A stretch of DNA of 33,705 nucleotides. Source: an uncultured Pelagibacteraceae bacterium (GTDB taxonomy: Bacteria; Pseudomonadota; Alphaproteobacteria; Pelagibacterales; Pelagibacteraceae). A model generated the notes under the pieces. It saw only the letters and a program-made list of their open reading frames with translations, had not been told where the DNA came from and did not search any database. The stretch covers positions 1-33,705 of the forward strand of contig CACEPH010000007.1 in NCBI GenBank assembly GCA_902561465.1, in the 5' to 3' direction. The first letter of the stretch is position 1; each line of letters starts with the position of its first letter. A program made the position numbers and the translations under genes. Of the stretch, positions 6,245-15,255 are shown in pieces.

Positions 6245-7807
6245 GTGATTGATAAATCAGCAATTCAAGCAACTAGCTCCTGGCCATTTGTTGAAGCAAG
6301 AAAATTGGTTAAGGAAAGGAAAAAAATTTATGAAAAAAAAGGTAAAATCACTTTGCAAACTGGTTATGGCCCAAGTGGTTTACCACACATAGGAACTTTT
6401 GCTGAAGTAGCACGTACTACCATGATGGTTAATGCCATAAAACAATTAATCGAAATTCCAACGGAAATAATTACTTTTTCTGATGACATGGATGGCTTAA
6501 GAAAGATACCTGACAATATTCCAAATAAAGAAATATTAGAAAAAAATTTAAACAAACCTCTTACCAGTGTTCCTGATCCTTTTAAGAAATATAGTAGCTT
6601 TGGAGAGCACAACAACGAAATGTTAAAAAAATTTTTAGACGATTTTAAATTTGATTACATTTTTAAAAGCTCTACCAATACGTACAAAAAAGGATTATTT
6701 AATTCTGCTTTACTTTTGGTTTTGGAAAAGTATGAACAGATAAGAGAGATTGTTCTTCCCACACTGGGAAAGGAAAGGCAAAAAACTTATAGTCCTTTTT
6801 TACCTGTATGTCCTGAGACAGGAAAAGTTTTAGAAGTGCCAGTTATTGAAGTAAAAAAAAGTGAAGGAAAAATTATTTATGAACATGACAATAAAAAAAA
6901 AGAAACAGAAGTTACTAATGGAAAATGTAAATTACAATGGAAAGTAGATTGGGCAATGAGATGGTATTCTTTTGATGTCGATTATGAAATGTACGGAAAA
7001 GATTTAATTGAGAGTGCAATTCTTTCTGGAAAAATTTGTCAAATCCTTGGAAAAAAAAGTCCAAATGGTTTTGCATACGAAATGTTTTTAGATGAAAAAG
7101 GTGAAAAAATATCGAAATCAAAAGGAAATGGAATAACCATTGAAGAGTGGCTAAAATATGCTTCCCCTGAAAGTTTATCTTTGTATATGTATCAAAATCC
7201 TAAGAGAGCAAAAAAACTTTATGCCGATGTTGTTCCAAAAGCTGTTGATGAATATTTAACATCCATTGATAAATTTAGCGAACAAGATGATAAACAAAAA
7301 CTATTGAATCCGGTCTGGCATATTCACAAAGGCAATCCCCCAAAAGAAAAATCAATTATGCCATTTTCAGTTTTACTAAATTTAGTTGGAACAAGTAATG
7401 CTAACGACAAAGAAGTATTATGGAAATTTATAAAAAAAAATAAAAAAAATATTAAAGCTTCAGATCATCCTATTTTAGATAGTTTAGTTGGTTATGCATT
7501 AAAGTACTTTGAAGATATAGTTAAACCTAATAAAAAGTATAGAAAAGCAAATGATAAAGAAAAAAAAGCACTAAAAGATTTAGTTAAAAGATTGAAAGAA
7601 TGTAAAGAACAAATGGATCCGGAGGCTATTCAAACAATTGTTTATTCAGTTGGAAAAGATAATGGTTACGAAGAAAATTTAAGAGAATGGTTTAAAGCAA
7701 TCTATGAAATAATTTTTGGAGATCAAGACGGACCAAGAATGGGGTTTTTTATAAGTTTTTTTGGCATAAAAGAAAGTATAGAACTGATTAACAAATATAT
7801 TAAATAA
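6245..7807 (+). CDS. lysK: Lysyl-tRNA synthetase, class I
   Basis: A 520-residue class I LysRS, the archaeal/alphaproteobacterial form unrelated to the common class II enzyme. It charges tRNA-Lys with lysine using ATP. The HIGH-type signature is PSGLPHIGT (His48-Gly50) and the KMSKS-type signature is EKISKSKGNG (about 287-296). The C-terminal third is helical, as in the family's anticodon-binding domain. The start is GTG: MIDKSAIQATSSWPF is the usual N terminus, and no in-frame ATG precedes it. A nine-codon frame (ATG at 6219) ends with a TGA overlapping this GTG. The stop codon overlaps the pyrD ATG by one base (TAATG), so the two genes are probably co-transcribed. Confidence 0.95.
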   Translation: MIDKSAIQATSSWPFVEARKLVKERKKIYEKKGKITLQTGYGPSGLPHIGTFAEVARTTMMVNAIKQLIEIPTEIITFSDDMDGLRKIPDNIPNKEILEKNLNKPLTSVPDPFKKYSSFGEHNNEMLKKFLDDFKFDYIFKSSTNTYKKGLFNSALLLVLEKYEQIREIVLPTLGKERQKTYSPFLPVCPETGKVLEVPVIEVKKSEGKIIYEHDNKKKETEVTNGKCKLQWKVDWAMRWYSFDVDYEMYGKDLIESAILSGKICQILGKKSPNGFAYEMFLDEKGEKISKSKGNGITIEEWLKYASPESLSLYMYQNPKRAKKLYADVVPKAVDEYLTSIDKFSEQDDKQKLLNPVWHIHKGNPPKEKSIMPFSVLLNLVGTSNANDKEVLWKFIKKNKKNIKASDHPILDSLVGYALKYFEDIVKPNKKYRKANDKEKKALKDLVKRLKECKEQMDPEAIQTIVYSVGKDNGYEENLREWFKAIYEIIFGDQDGPRMGFFISFFGIKESIELINKYIK

Positions 7808-8853
7808 TGTTTTCTGTATTAAGACCTCTCTTATTTAACCTAGACGCAGAAACTGCTCATGATTTAGCTATTAAATCACTTAAGTTTAATCCTTTTCCTA
7901 GCAGCATGTTTGAGGTTGAAGACGAACAAATGTTAAATATTAAATTGTTAGGAAAAAATTTTCCAAATCCCATAGGTCTTGCAGCAGGGTTTGATAAAAG
8001 TGCCGAAGTTTATAATTCATTGTTAAGATTAGGATTTGGATTTGTAGAAGTTGGAACAGTTACACCGCTCAAACAATACGGCAATCCTAAACCCAGAATA
8101 TTCAGACTTGAAGACGATCAGGCTTTAATTAACAGGTTGGGATTTAATAATGATGGAATTGTAGCAATAAAAGCTAGGATTAAATCTGACAGAAGCAAAG
8201 GTATATTGGGAATTAATATTGGGCCAAACAAAGAAACTAATGATCAAAAAAATGATTTTTGTATAGGGTTAAAAAACTTTTTTGATGTAGCAGATTATAT
8301 TACTATAAATATTTCTTCACCAAATACTGAAGGTTTAAGAGATTTTCACGATCAAGAAAAACTTATAGAACTCATCACTTCGCTCAATAAAATAAAAAAA
8401 GATAAAGGAACTAGTATTCCTTTATTATTAAAAATATCACCGGATATAAATAATAGTTACATCCCAGAAATTGCGCAGGCTGCGATAAAAAGTAATATTT
8501 CTGCAATTATACTTACAAATACTACAAACGGTAATAGAGCTAATCTGAGAAGCGAACTAAGAAAAGAAGAAGGAGGACTTTCAGGTGAACCTTTGAACAA
8601 AATATCAAATAATATAATTAAGAAGTTTTATATAGAATTGAAAAATAAAATTCCTATCATTGGTGTTGGCGGTGTAAATTCAGGAAAATCCGCATACGAA
8701 AAAATCCTTGCAGGAGCATCATTATTGCAGCTTTATACTGGATTTGTTTATAGAGGACCTTCCGCAGCCAAAGATATAAAAAAAGAATTAATTCAAATTT
8801 TAAAGACCGAGGGAATAAAAAATATAAAGGATGTTGTAGGCAAAGGTATATAG
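7807..8853 (+). CDS. pyrD: Dihydroorotate dehydrogenase, class 2 (quinone)
   Basis: A 348-residue FMN enzyme that oxidises dihydroorotate to orotate in pyrimidine synthesis, passing electrons to the membrane quinone pool. Class 2 features are the N-terminal membrane-associating helix with LLFNLDAETAHDLAI, then GLAAGFDKSAE, INRLGFNNDG and LGINIGPNKET. The catalytic-Ser segment is INISSPNTEGLR, and the FMN phosphate-binding segment is IIGVGGVNSG. Length is typical. It is translationally coupled to lysK (one-base overlap) and ends directly against the stop of the convergent ccdA gene with no spacer, so no separate terminator fits between them. Confidence 0.96.
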   Translation: MFSVLRPLLFNLDAETAHDLAIKSLKFNPFPSSMFEVEDEQMLNIKLLGKNFPNPIGLAAGFDKSAEVYNSLLRLGFGFVEVGTVTPLKQYGNPKPRIFRLEDDQALINRLGFNNDGIVAIKARIKSDRSKGILGINIGPNKETNDQKNDFCIGLKNFFDVADYITINISSPNTEGLRDFHDQEKLIELITSLNKIKKDKGTSIPLLLKISPDINNSYIPEIAQAAIKSNISAIILTNTTNGNRANLRSELRKEEGGLSGEPLNKISNNIIKKFYIELKNKIPIIGVGGVNSGKSAYEKILAGASLLQLYTGFVYRGPSAAKDIKKELIQILKTEGIKNIKDVVGKGI

Positions 8854-9570
8854 TTAACCGATCTTTTCAAACCAAGGAAAGTATTCCAATATAAAAAATC
8901 CAAGAATTTGTAACCGATCAGTCAAAATAGCTATTCCTGTTAGCAGTAAGACAGCTCCACCTATTTTATTTATATTTGATAAATTTTTTCTAAAAGTTTT
9001 AGAAAATAAAAAAAACTTATCAATCAAAACTCCAGATATAATAAATGGTATGGCTAAACCCAAAGAGTAAAAGGATAATAATAAAATTCCTCTGTTAGCA
9101 TTTTCTTCTAATGCAGCCAATGTTATAATTGATCCAAGAATAGGCCCTATGCAAGGTGTCCAGCCAAATGCAAAGGCTGCGCCAACAATTAAAGGGAATG
9201 TCAAATTATCACTATATTGACTAGTAAAAATTCTTATGTCTTTGTTCATAAAATTAAAATTAATAACTTCTAAAAGTTGAAGAGAAAATAATATTATAAT
9301 GGATGCAGCTATGATTCTAAAAATATTTGAATTAATTAAAAAAAATTTTCCAATAAGTGTAGCAGTAGAACCTAATGCTATAAATACAATAGAAAACCCT
9401 AAAGTAAAAAAAACTGTTTTAATAACTATTAAATTTCTTTTCTTTTCTTTTATTTTGTCAAGCGATGTACCCGAAATATAAGAAATATATCCAGGAATTA
9501 ATGGCAGAACACAAGGTGATAAAAAACTAATTAATCCAGCTAAAAAGGCTACAGTTAACGTTGCATTCAT
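8854..9570 (-). CDS. ccdA: Cytochrome c biogenesis protein CcdA
   Basis: A 238-residue inner-membrane thiol-redox protein of the CcdA/DsbD transmembrane family with six hydrophobic helices. It carries electrons from cytoplasmic thioredoxin to periplasmic thiol proteins, usually for haem attachment to apocytochrome c. The redox cysteines lie in FLSPCVLPLIPGY near the N terminus and in GWTPCIGPILGS in the middle, both conserved. Its start overlaps the last base of the TauE-like gene, so the two form an operon. Other ccm genes are not in the window. Confidence 0.92.
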   Translation of the reverse strand: MNATLTVAFLAGLISFLSPCVLPLIPGYISYISGTSLDKIKEKKRNLIVIKTVFFTLGFSIVFIALGSTATLIGKFFLINSNIFRIIAASIIILFSLQLLEVINFNFMNKDIRIFTSQYSDNLTFPLIVGAAFAFGWTPCIGPILGSIITLAALEENANRGILLLSFYSLGLAIPFIISGVLIDKFFLFSKTFRKNLSNINKIGGAVLLLTGIAILTDRLQILGFFILEYFPWFEKIG

Positions 9571-10661
9571 TAATACATTGATTGTTGGTTTATTCTCTCA
9601 GATCTCCATCTGCTTATAGCTCTTCTTAAAAAAGAAACAGCTACTCCTGCAACCAATGCTAAGAAAATTGATGAAATTCCATAAACAACTGGATAATTGT
9701 TTGATAAGTTAAAAATTGTATTTCCAAATTCACTGATTTCGACAACCTGATCAGTTGGGATTCGAAGACTCGGTGTTCCATTTCTGAAAAATGTATCGTA
9801 TGCCATTAAAACTCCTATTGAAAGCATAAGCAAAGCCAGCAAAGTTTTTAACTCTGATCCTTGAAGTTTTTGTCCAAGTTTTTGACCTGAGTGAACTCCT
9901 GCTATTGAACCTGTGATTAATATTAGAACAAGGACTAAATCAATTGTATTATATGTAAAGGCATGAGACACAACAACAAATCCGGTTACAAATATTGTAA
10001 CGAACAAAGATGTGCCCGGCACCAATTTTGTTGGCATGCCGATCAGATAGATCATAGCTGGCACCATTAAAAATGCTCCTCCCACACCCATGATTGCGGC
10101 GACAAAACCCACAACAACACCTAAGATAATTGGAACTAGGGCACTTTCGTATACTTGAGATTTTTTAAATCTCATTCTAAAAGGCAGTCCATGTATCCAA
10201 TAATGAGTGTGTAATTTTTTTTTTATTATTACTTTTTTTTTAATTCTATCAATTTCCATAAGCCCATCTCTAAGCATAAAACTTCCTATGATGGCTAAAA
10301 CGTACATATAGGCCAATGTTATAACTAAATCTATTTTATCTATTCCTTTAAAATATCCAAAAGTTAGCATTCCAATAGCAGTTCCCATTAGTCCACCTCC
10401 AATTATCATCCAGCCCATTTTTAGATCCATGGTTTTTTTAAACCAGTGAGTAATAGTACCGGAAGTTGATGATGCCAAAATATTATTAGCTTCATTGGCG
10501 ACTGCATAAATCGGAGGAATTCCCATGAAAATTAAAAAAGGAGTCATTAAAAAGCCACCACCTACCCCGAACAATCCTGACAAGAACCCTATTACATAAC
10601 TTACAAAAAGTATTAATATTACGTTAATTTGAACTTCAGCTATTGGTAAGTAAATTTCCAT
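9570..10661 (-). CDS. TauE/SafE family permease
   Basis: A 363-residue polytopic protein of the TSUP (TauE/SafE, formerly DUF81) family. The two internal repeats are visible as GVGGGFLMTPFLIFMGIPP near the N terminus and MGVGGAFLMVPAMIYLIGMP in the second half, each starting a hydrophobic domain of about four helices. A basic loop (about 140-170) separates them and a final helix with a basic tail closes the protein. Family members export sulfite, sulfoacetate or other organosulfur anions, but substrate cannot be read from sequence. The one-base overlap with ccdA suggests shared expression. A sulfur-compound role is inference. Confidence 0.88.
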   Translation of the reverse strand: MEIYLPIAEVQINVILILFVSYVIGFLSGLFGVGGGFLMTPFLIFMGIPPIYAVANEANNILASSTSGTITHWFKKTMDLKMGWMIIGGGLMGTAIGMLTFGYFKGIDKIDLVITLAYMYVLAIIGSFMLRDGLMEIDRIKKKVIIKKKLHTHYWIHGLPFRMRFKKSQVYESALVPIILGVVVGFVAAIMGVGGAFLMVPAMIYLIGMPTKLVPGTSLFVTIFVTGFVVVSHAFTYNTIDLVLVLILITGSIAGVHSGQKLGQKLQGSELKTLLALLMLSIGVLMAYDTFFRNGTPSLRIPTDQVVEISEFGNTIFNLSNNYPVVYGISSIFLALVAGVAVSFLRRAISRWRSERINQQSMY

Positions 10662-10724
10662 TTGAAAATCTTTGAATATAACTATTCCTCGATACTAAAG
10701 TTGTCAATATTTTAATATATTACC

Positions 10725-10753
10725 TTGATTCCATTTTCTACTGCATCTATATA
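10725..10753 (+). promoter_or_regulatory. Probable rpmB promoter
   Basis: TTGATT (10725-10730), a 17-bp spacer and TATATA (10748-10753) give a good sigma70-type layout. Predicted initiation near 10760 would leave a very short leader. The AAGGA at 10759-10763 serves the rpmB ATG at 10772. Confidence 0.5.
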
Positions 10754-10771
10754 CAGCTAAGGAAATTTAAT

Positions 10772-11050
10772 ATGTCAAAGAAATGTGAACTTACAGGCAA
10801 GTCTCCCTTAAAAGGTCATAAAGTGAGCCATGCAAACAATAAGTCCAAAAGGAAATTTTTTCCCAACCTGAAGAAAGTGACCTTTAAAAGCGATATATTG
10901 AAAAGAAACATCAAGCTAAATGTTAGCAACTCGGCATTGAGAACTGTAGATTATAAGGGTGGGTTAGATTTTTACTTAAAAAGCGCCAAATCATTCAAAT
11001 TGTCATCAAGAGCAAAAAAGCTTAAAAATAAAATAATCGCTAAAGTTTAA
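10772..11050 (+). CDS. rpmB: 50S ribosomal protein L28
   Basis: A 92-residue basic protein of the large ribosomal subunit. It opens with the L28 signature CELTGKSPLKGHKVSHANNKSKRKFFPNL, followed by the VSNSALRTVDYKGGLDFYL segment typical of the longer alphaproteobacterial form. AAGGA lies 8 bp before the ATG and a plausible promoter lies just upstream. The transporter gene follows after 6 bp. In many alphaproteobacteria rpmB neighbours cobT/cobS/bolA, and that context is preserved here. Confidence 0.96.
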   Translation: MSKKCELTGKSPLKGHKVSHANNKSKRKFFPNLKKVTFKSDILKRNIKLNVSNSALRTVDYKGGLDFYLKSAKSFKLSSRAKKLKNKIIAKV

Positions 11051-11056
11051 TTATTA

Positions 11057-11644
11057 ATGATTAGGTTAGAAAACCGTTTTTTTTTTATTTTAGCTTTTTT
11101 AATGGGTCTGGTAGTTACACTATCAAACTACCTTGTTAAATTTCCCGTAAACTATTTTGGGCTTAGTGATTTGTTAACATATGGAGCCTTTAGTTATCCA
11201 GTTGCATTTTTAATTACTGATTTGTCTAATAGAAGATACGGCAAAGATACTGCAAAAAAAATTGTATATTTAGGATTTGCGCTTGGAATTCTTTTAACAC
11301 TTTATTTTTCTACAAATTATTCAGATTTGATTTCCATTAGAATTGCGATTGGATCTGGGACAGCATTTCTTATTGCTCAACTAATTGATGTCAATATTTT
11401 TGATCATTTAAGAAAAAGAATTTGGTTTGCGGCACCTTTAGTTTCATCTTTAATCGGGTCATGCGTCGATACTTTTTTATTTTTTTCTATTTCATTTTAT
11501 GGAACCAATGTAAATTGGATAACCTTATCTATTGGTGATTTGTCAGTAAAAATAATTGTAGCATTATTGATGTTAATACCTTTTAGATTAGCAATATCTT
11601 GTATTAAGGAAGCTTCAGTTGTAAAAAAAAAAATTAATGTATAG
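11057..11644 (+). CDS. YhhQ/VUT-type queuosine precursor transporter
   Basis: A 195-residue membrane protein with about six hydrophobic helices, matching the VUT (formerly DUF165) family to which E. coli YhhQ belongs. YhhQ-type proteins take up queuosine precursors (preQ0/preQ1) for tRNA modification. Supporting segments are [26 protein letters not shown] after the second helix, the [15 protein letters not shown] block, and [20 protein letters not shown]. The gene follows rpmB by 6 bp and its last 11 bp overlap the 3' end of the convergent cobT gene. If queuosine is not made de novo this would be the salvage entry; that part is inference. Confidence 0.82.
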   Translation: MIRLENRFFFILAFLMGLVVTLSNYLVKFPVNYFGLSDLLTYGAFSYPVAFLITDLSNRRYGKDTAKKIVYLGFALGILLTLYFSTNYSDLISIRIAIGSGTAFLIAQLIDVNIFDHLRKRIWFAAPLVSSLIGSCVDTFLFFSISFYGTNVNWITLSIGDLSVKIIVALLMLIPFRLAISCIKEASVVKKKINV

Positions 11645-13445
11645 TTTTGTTATCTTTTACTGAAAAAAGTTTGGTTAACTGATTTACCATTACATCTCCA
11701 AGTTCTTGAACATCAGCTATTTTAATGGCTTTTTTATAATACCTAGTTACATCATGCCCTATACCGATAGCAAGAATTTCTATATTTGAATTTTCTTCTA
11801 TCCACTTAACAGTTTGTTTTAGATGTTTTTCCAAATAGTCTCCTGAGTTTACAGACAAAGTTGAGTCATCGACCGGAGCACCATCCGATATAACCATTAG
11901 TATTTTTCTTTCTTCTTTTCTTGAAGAGACTCTTTTAAATGCCCAAAGCAAAGCTTCTCCGTCAATATTTTCTTTTAACAAACCTTCTTTAAGCATTAAA
12001 CCAAGATTTTTTTTTGATTGTCTCCAAGGTTTGTCTGCAGATTTATAAATAATATGCCTTAAATCATTTAATCTTCCTGGGTTGGTTGGTTTATTTTCCA
12101 AGTTCCATTGCTCTCTGCTTTTTCCACCTTTCCAATTTTTTGTTGTAAAACCCAAAATTTCAACTTTTACAGAGCACCTTTCTAAAGTTCGTGATAAAAT
12201 ATCAGCACATATTGCTGCAACAGAAATTGGTCTTCCCCTCATAGAACCGGAATTATCGATAAGAAGCGTAACTATCGTGTCTTTAAATTCAGTTTCCTTT
12301 TCCATTTTATAAGATAAGGAGTGAAATGGATCGGCAACTATTCTAGATAATTTTGAGGCATCAAGCATTCCTTCTTCCAAGTCAAATTCCCACGATCTAT
12401 TTTGTTTTGCTAATAATTGTCGCTGAAGTTTATTTGCAAGTTTTGCTATTAAGCTCTGTAAATTAGTGAGCTGCTGATCTAAATTTTTTCTCAGTCTAAT
12501 AATTTCTTCTTCATTTTCTAAATCTTCAGCATTTTTTATTTCATCATATTTGTTGGTAAATATTTTATATTTTTCTTTCAGTAAATTTTTTTGATTTTTT
12601 TTAGATAAATTTGGATCACCCACAACTTCTTTTGTCTCTTTATCATCAACATCCTTATTTTCACTAAACGATTCGAAGTTGGCATCAATAACATTTACGT
12701 CAGAATCGTTAGATTTATCCTCATCTTTTTGAGTTGAGCTGTTTTCATCTTGATTTTTATCAGAAGAAGATGCGTCTTCTTTCGAAGTTTCCTTTTTTTC
12801 CTCCTGTTCTTTCGAATCTGAATCTTCAAAGTCTAAATTGTTAATTAAATCCGCTATTAATTGATTAAATTCGTTTTGATTTTCAACACAATTATCCAAT
12901 TCTTTTAGTTTTTTTTTTAGATTTTTATCAAACAAATTTTTCCAATAGCTTAATACCTTTTTTGTAGCTTCATTTTGGTTTATTTTGAAAAAGTGGCTTC
13001 TTAGGTATAATTCAAATGCTTCTGTAATTGGTACGTCCGATTCCGTTCTGATTTCTTCAATTTTTCTATCTTTAAACTTATTTTCGTAACACTGTGTAAT
13101 ATTATTTTTCACTCCTTTTAATTTTTCTGATCCAATCTTTTCATATCTTATTTTTTCAGCGATAGCATATAATGCCTTCGCCATCGATCCTGTTGGCTGA
13201 TTTTTATTATAAATTTTTTCATCAGTATATTTTATTTTTAAAGCTTCAGAATCAGCAAAAGCTCTTAAATTGGTAAAATCTTGTAGTTTTTTTAAGTTTA
13301 CAATTTCAGGAAGATTTAAAGAATTCTTTTTTGAGCTTAAGTTATTTCCAAATTTAATTTCAAGGTCATAATTTTCAGAAATAGCTTTAACAGCTGAAGA
13401 GACAGCAGATTTAAATCTTTCTTTTAAGAGTTCCCGTTCATCCAT
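11634..13445 (-). CDS. cobT: CobT-like protein (cobaltochelatase subunit family, VWA domain)
   Basis: A 603-residue CobT-family protein. In aerobic cobalamin synthesis CobT and the AAA+ protein CobS drive metal insertion by CobN. An N-terminal helical domain (1-200) is followed by a strongly acidic, low-complexity linker (about 205-275). A helical region then leads to a C-terminal von Willebrand A domain with the metal-site motif [13 protein letters not shown] (Asp397, Ser399, Ser401). The family block [18 protein letters not shown] follows. Length is near the usual 600-650. cobS lies 9 bp upstream in the same direction. No CobN or other cobalamin gene is present here, so the real client may not be a cobaltochelatase. 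Confidence 0.9.
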   Translation of the reverse strand: MDERELLKERFKSAVSSAVKAISENYDLEIKFGNNLSSKKNSLNLPEIVNLKKLQDFTNLRAFADSEALKIKYTDEKIYNKNQPTGSMAKALYAIAEKIRYEKIGSEKLKGVKNNITQCYENKFKDRKIEEIRTESDVPITEAFELYLRSHFFKINQNEATKKVLSYWKNLFDKNLKKKLKELDNCVENQNEFNQLIADLINNLDFEDSDSKEQEEKKETSKEDASSSDKNQDENSSTQKDEDKSNDSDVNVIDANFESFSENKDVDDKETKEVVGDPNLSKKNQKNLLKEKYKIFTNKYDEIKNAEDLENEEEIIRLRKNLDQQLTNLQSLIAKLANKLQRQLLAKQNRSWEFDLEEGMLDASKLSRIVADPFHSLSYKMEKETEFKDTIVTLLIDNSGSMRGRPISVAAICADILSRTLERCSVKVEILGFTTKNWKGGKSREQWNLENKPTNPGRLNDLRHIIYKSADKPWRQSKKNLGLMLKEGLLKENIDGEALLWAFKRVSSRKEERKILMVISDGAPVDDSTLSVNSGDYLEKHLKQTVKWIEENSNIEILAIGIGHDVTRYYKKAIKIADVQELGDVMVNQLTKLFSVKDNKTIH

Positions 13446-13454
13446 TTGAAAATT

Positions 13455-14429
13455 TTATATTTTAATATTAATTGACGATTCTGGTAAATCTTCACCAAAA
13501 CATCTTTGATAATATTCTGCGATTATATTTTTTTCTAAATCGTCACACTTATTGAGAAAAGTTACTCTAAATGCGTAACCAACATCTTTAAATATTTCAG
13601 AATTTTCAGCCCAATGCAAAACTGTTCGAGGACTCATGACCGTAGAAATGTCTCCATTTACAAATCCTTTTCTAGTCAAGTCAGCAACCTTTATCATATT
13701 AGAAACAACTTCTTTGCCTTCTTTCGTATTTAAACCTTTTGATTTCGCAAGAATAATTTCTAACTCTTTATCAAATTTGAGATAATTTAAAGTTGTAATT
13801 ATATTCCACCTGTCTAACTGTCCTTGATTTATTTGTTGTGTTCCTTGATAAAGTCCAGTCGTGTCACCCAATCCTATAGTATTTGTTGTTGCAAACAATC
13901 TAAAGAAAGGATGTTGATGCAAAACTTTATTTTGATCCAACAAAGTGAAACTTCCTTCTTTTTCCAGAACTCTTTGAATCACAAACATTACGTCAGGTCT
14001 ACCAGCGTCATATTCATCAAATACTAATGCTATTGGATTTTGTATAGACCAAGGAAGTATACCTTCTTTAAATTCTGTAATTTGTTTATTATCTTTTATT
14101 ACAATTGCATCCTTTCCAATTAAATCTATACGACTTATATGACTATCCAAATTTACTCTTAAGCATGGCCAATTTAATCTGGCTGCAACTTGTTCTATGT
14201 GAGTTGATTTTCCGGTTCCATGATATCCTTGAATCAAAACGCGTTTATTGTATGCAAAACCTGAAATAATAGCTAAAGTTGTGTCTCTATCAAATTTATA
14301 ATTAGTATCAATTTCAGGGACATATTCATTTTTTTTGGAAAATCCATCAACTTTCATTTCTGTATCAATTCCAAAAATTTGTTTTACAGAAATTTTCATA
14401 TCCGGAGTTAATTCTGTTAATTGCACCAT
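13455..14429 (-). CDS. cobS: CobS-like AAA+ ATPase
   Basis: A 324-residue MoxR-type AAA+ ATPase of the CobS family, expected to form a ring with CobT and use ATP to remodel or load its client. Walker A is GYHGTGKST (68-76) and Walker B is LVFDEYDAG (135-143), followed by [13 protein letters not shown]. Sensor-type [17 protein letters not shown] and [12 protein letters not shown] complete the ATPase core. The N terminus ([15 protein letters not shown]) is the typical CobS start. It lies between the J-domain gene (5-bp gap) and cobT (9-bp gap) and is surely co-transcribed with both. Confidence 0.93.
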   Translation of the reverse strand: MVQLTELTPDMKISVKQIFGIDTEMKVDGFSKKNEYVPEIDTNYKFDRDTTLAIISGFAYNKRVLIQGYHGTGKSTHIEQVAARLNWPCLRVNLDSHISRIDLIGKDAIVIKDNKQITEFKEGILPWSIQNPIALVFDEYDAGRPDVMFVIQRVLEKEGSFTLLDQNKVLHQHPFFRLFATTNTIGLGDTTGLYQGTQQINQGQLDRWNIITTLNYLKFDKELEIILAKSKGLNTKEGKEVVSNMIKVADLTRKGFVNGDISTVMSPRTVLHWAENSEIFKDVGYAFRVTFLNKCDDLEKNIIAEYYQRCFGEDLPESSINIKI

Positions 14430-14434
14430 AAGTA

Positions 14435-14953
14435 TTATTTTTCAATCATCATAAGTTTAAGATGGCTATATGCCAAAGTAATTTTTTTCAATTTATCTTC
14501 AAACTGTTTGTTACCAGCGTTTCTATCAGGATGAAATTTTTTTACAAGAGTTTTAAACTGTTTTTTTACTAATGGCCAGCTGGAGTTTAATTCCAGTCCC
14601 ATAATTCTGTAAGCGTCTATATCTTTCGGGTTTAATTTTCTGCCATTTAAATTATTAATATTTTTTTCTTGTTTAAAAAAATTAAATTTATCATTCAAAG
14701 CATTTTTCCATAAAATATTAAAAAAATTATCAGCTGAACCAAATTGTTGGGTAGGGCGATGCCACGTGAGATCAGATTTCAAAAAATTCTCAATTTCATT
14801 TTGGCCCATTCCATCAAAATAGTTCCAATTTTTGTTAAATAATTTTATATGCTCTTCACACAGCCATCTGTAGTTCCTGCTATTATCTTTTTCTAGTGGA
14901 GCCTTAAACTTTCCACTTTCTTTACAGCTTTCCCAGTCGCAAATATTTTCCAT
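14435..14953 (-). CDS. J-domain co-chaperone
   Basis: A 172-residue DnaJ-like protein whose J domain is C-terminal (about 112-170), with the Hsp70-activating motif HPD at 141-143 ([13 protein letters not shown]). The N-terminal half has possible metal ligands, Cys5, Cys10, Cys32 and His35, and a conserved-looking WNYFDGM segment. The canonical DnaJ Gly/Phe region and zinc finger are absent, so it is a specialised J protein that would recruit DnaK to a particular client. It is first in the J protein-cobS-cobT operon and diverges from the BolA gene by 43 bp. A link to the CobST complex or to BolA/iron-sulfur maturation is inferred from context only. Confidence 0.88.
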   Translation of the reverse strand: MENICDWESCKESGKFKAPLEKDNSRNYRWLCEEHIKLFNKNWNYFDGMGQNEIENFLKSDLTWHRPTQQFGSADNFFNILWKNALNDKFNFFKQEKNINNLNGRKLNPKDIDAYRIMGLELNSSWPLVKKQFKTLVKKFHPDRNAGNKQFEDKLKKITLAYSHLKLMMIEK

Positions 14954-14996
14954 TGTTTATAGGTATTATATGTTCTAAGATTTTAGAAGTAAAATC

Positions 14997-15248
14997 ATGA
15001 GTTTTTTTGACCAAATAAAAGAAAAAATAATTAAGTCAATTAATCCTAAAAATATAATATTAATTGATAATTCGAGTTTGCACACTAAACACAAATCTTT
15101 TGATTTAAATAAATATCATCTTAAAATTATAATAGAATCTGAAGAGTTAAAAAAGATGGACAAAATCACCGTTCATAGAAAAATCTTTTCCATTTTGAAA
15201 GATGAAATGCAAAGTAAAATTCATGCACTAGAGATTGAAATAAAATAA
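14997..15248 (+). CDS. BolA family protein
   Basis: An 83-residue BolA-like protein. Diagnostic parts are the C-terminal VHRKIFSILKDEMQSKIHALEIEIK (family pattern H-R-x-[IV]-x-x-x-L-x-x-E-x-x-x-x-I-H-A-L) and the preceding beta strand HLKIIIESEEL. BolA proteins bind monothiol glutaredoxins through a shared [2Fe-2S] cluster and influence iron-sulfur handling or stress response. The gene stands alone between the divergent J-protein gene and the convergent aroB, whose stop lies 7 bp away. bolA beside a J-domain gene and cobS/cobT is a recurring alphaproteobacterial arrangement. Confidence 0.88.
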   Translation: MSFFDQIKEKIIKSINPKNIILIDNSSLHTKHKSFDLNKYHLKIIIESEELKKMDKITVHRKIFSILKDEMQSKIHALEIEIK

Positions 15249-15255
15249 TTTCTTA

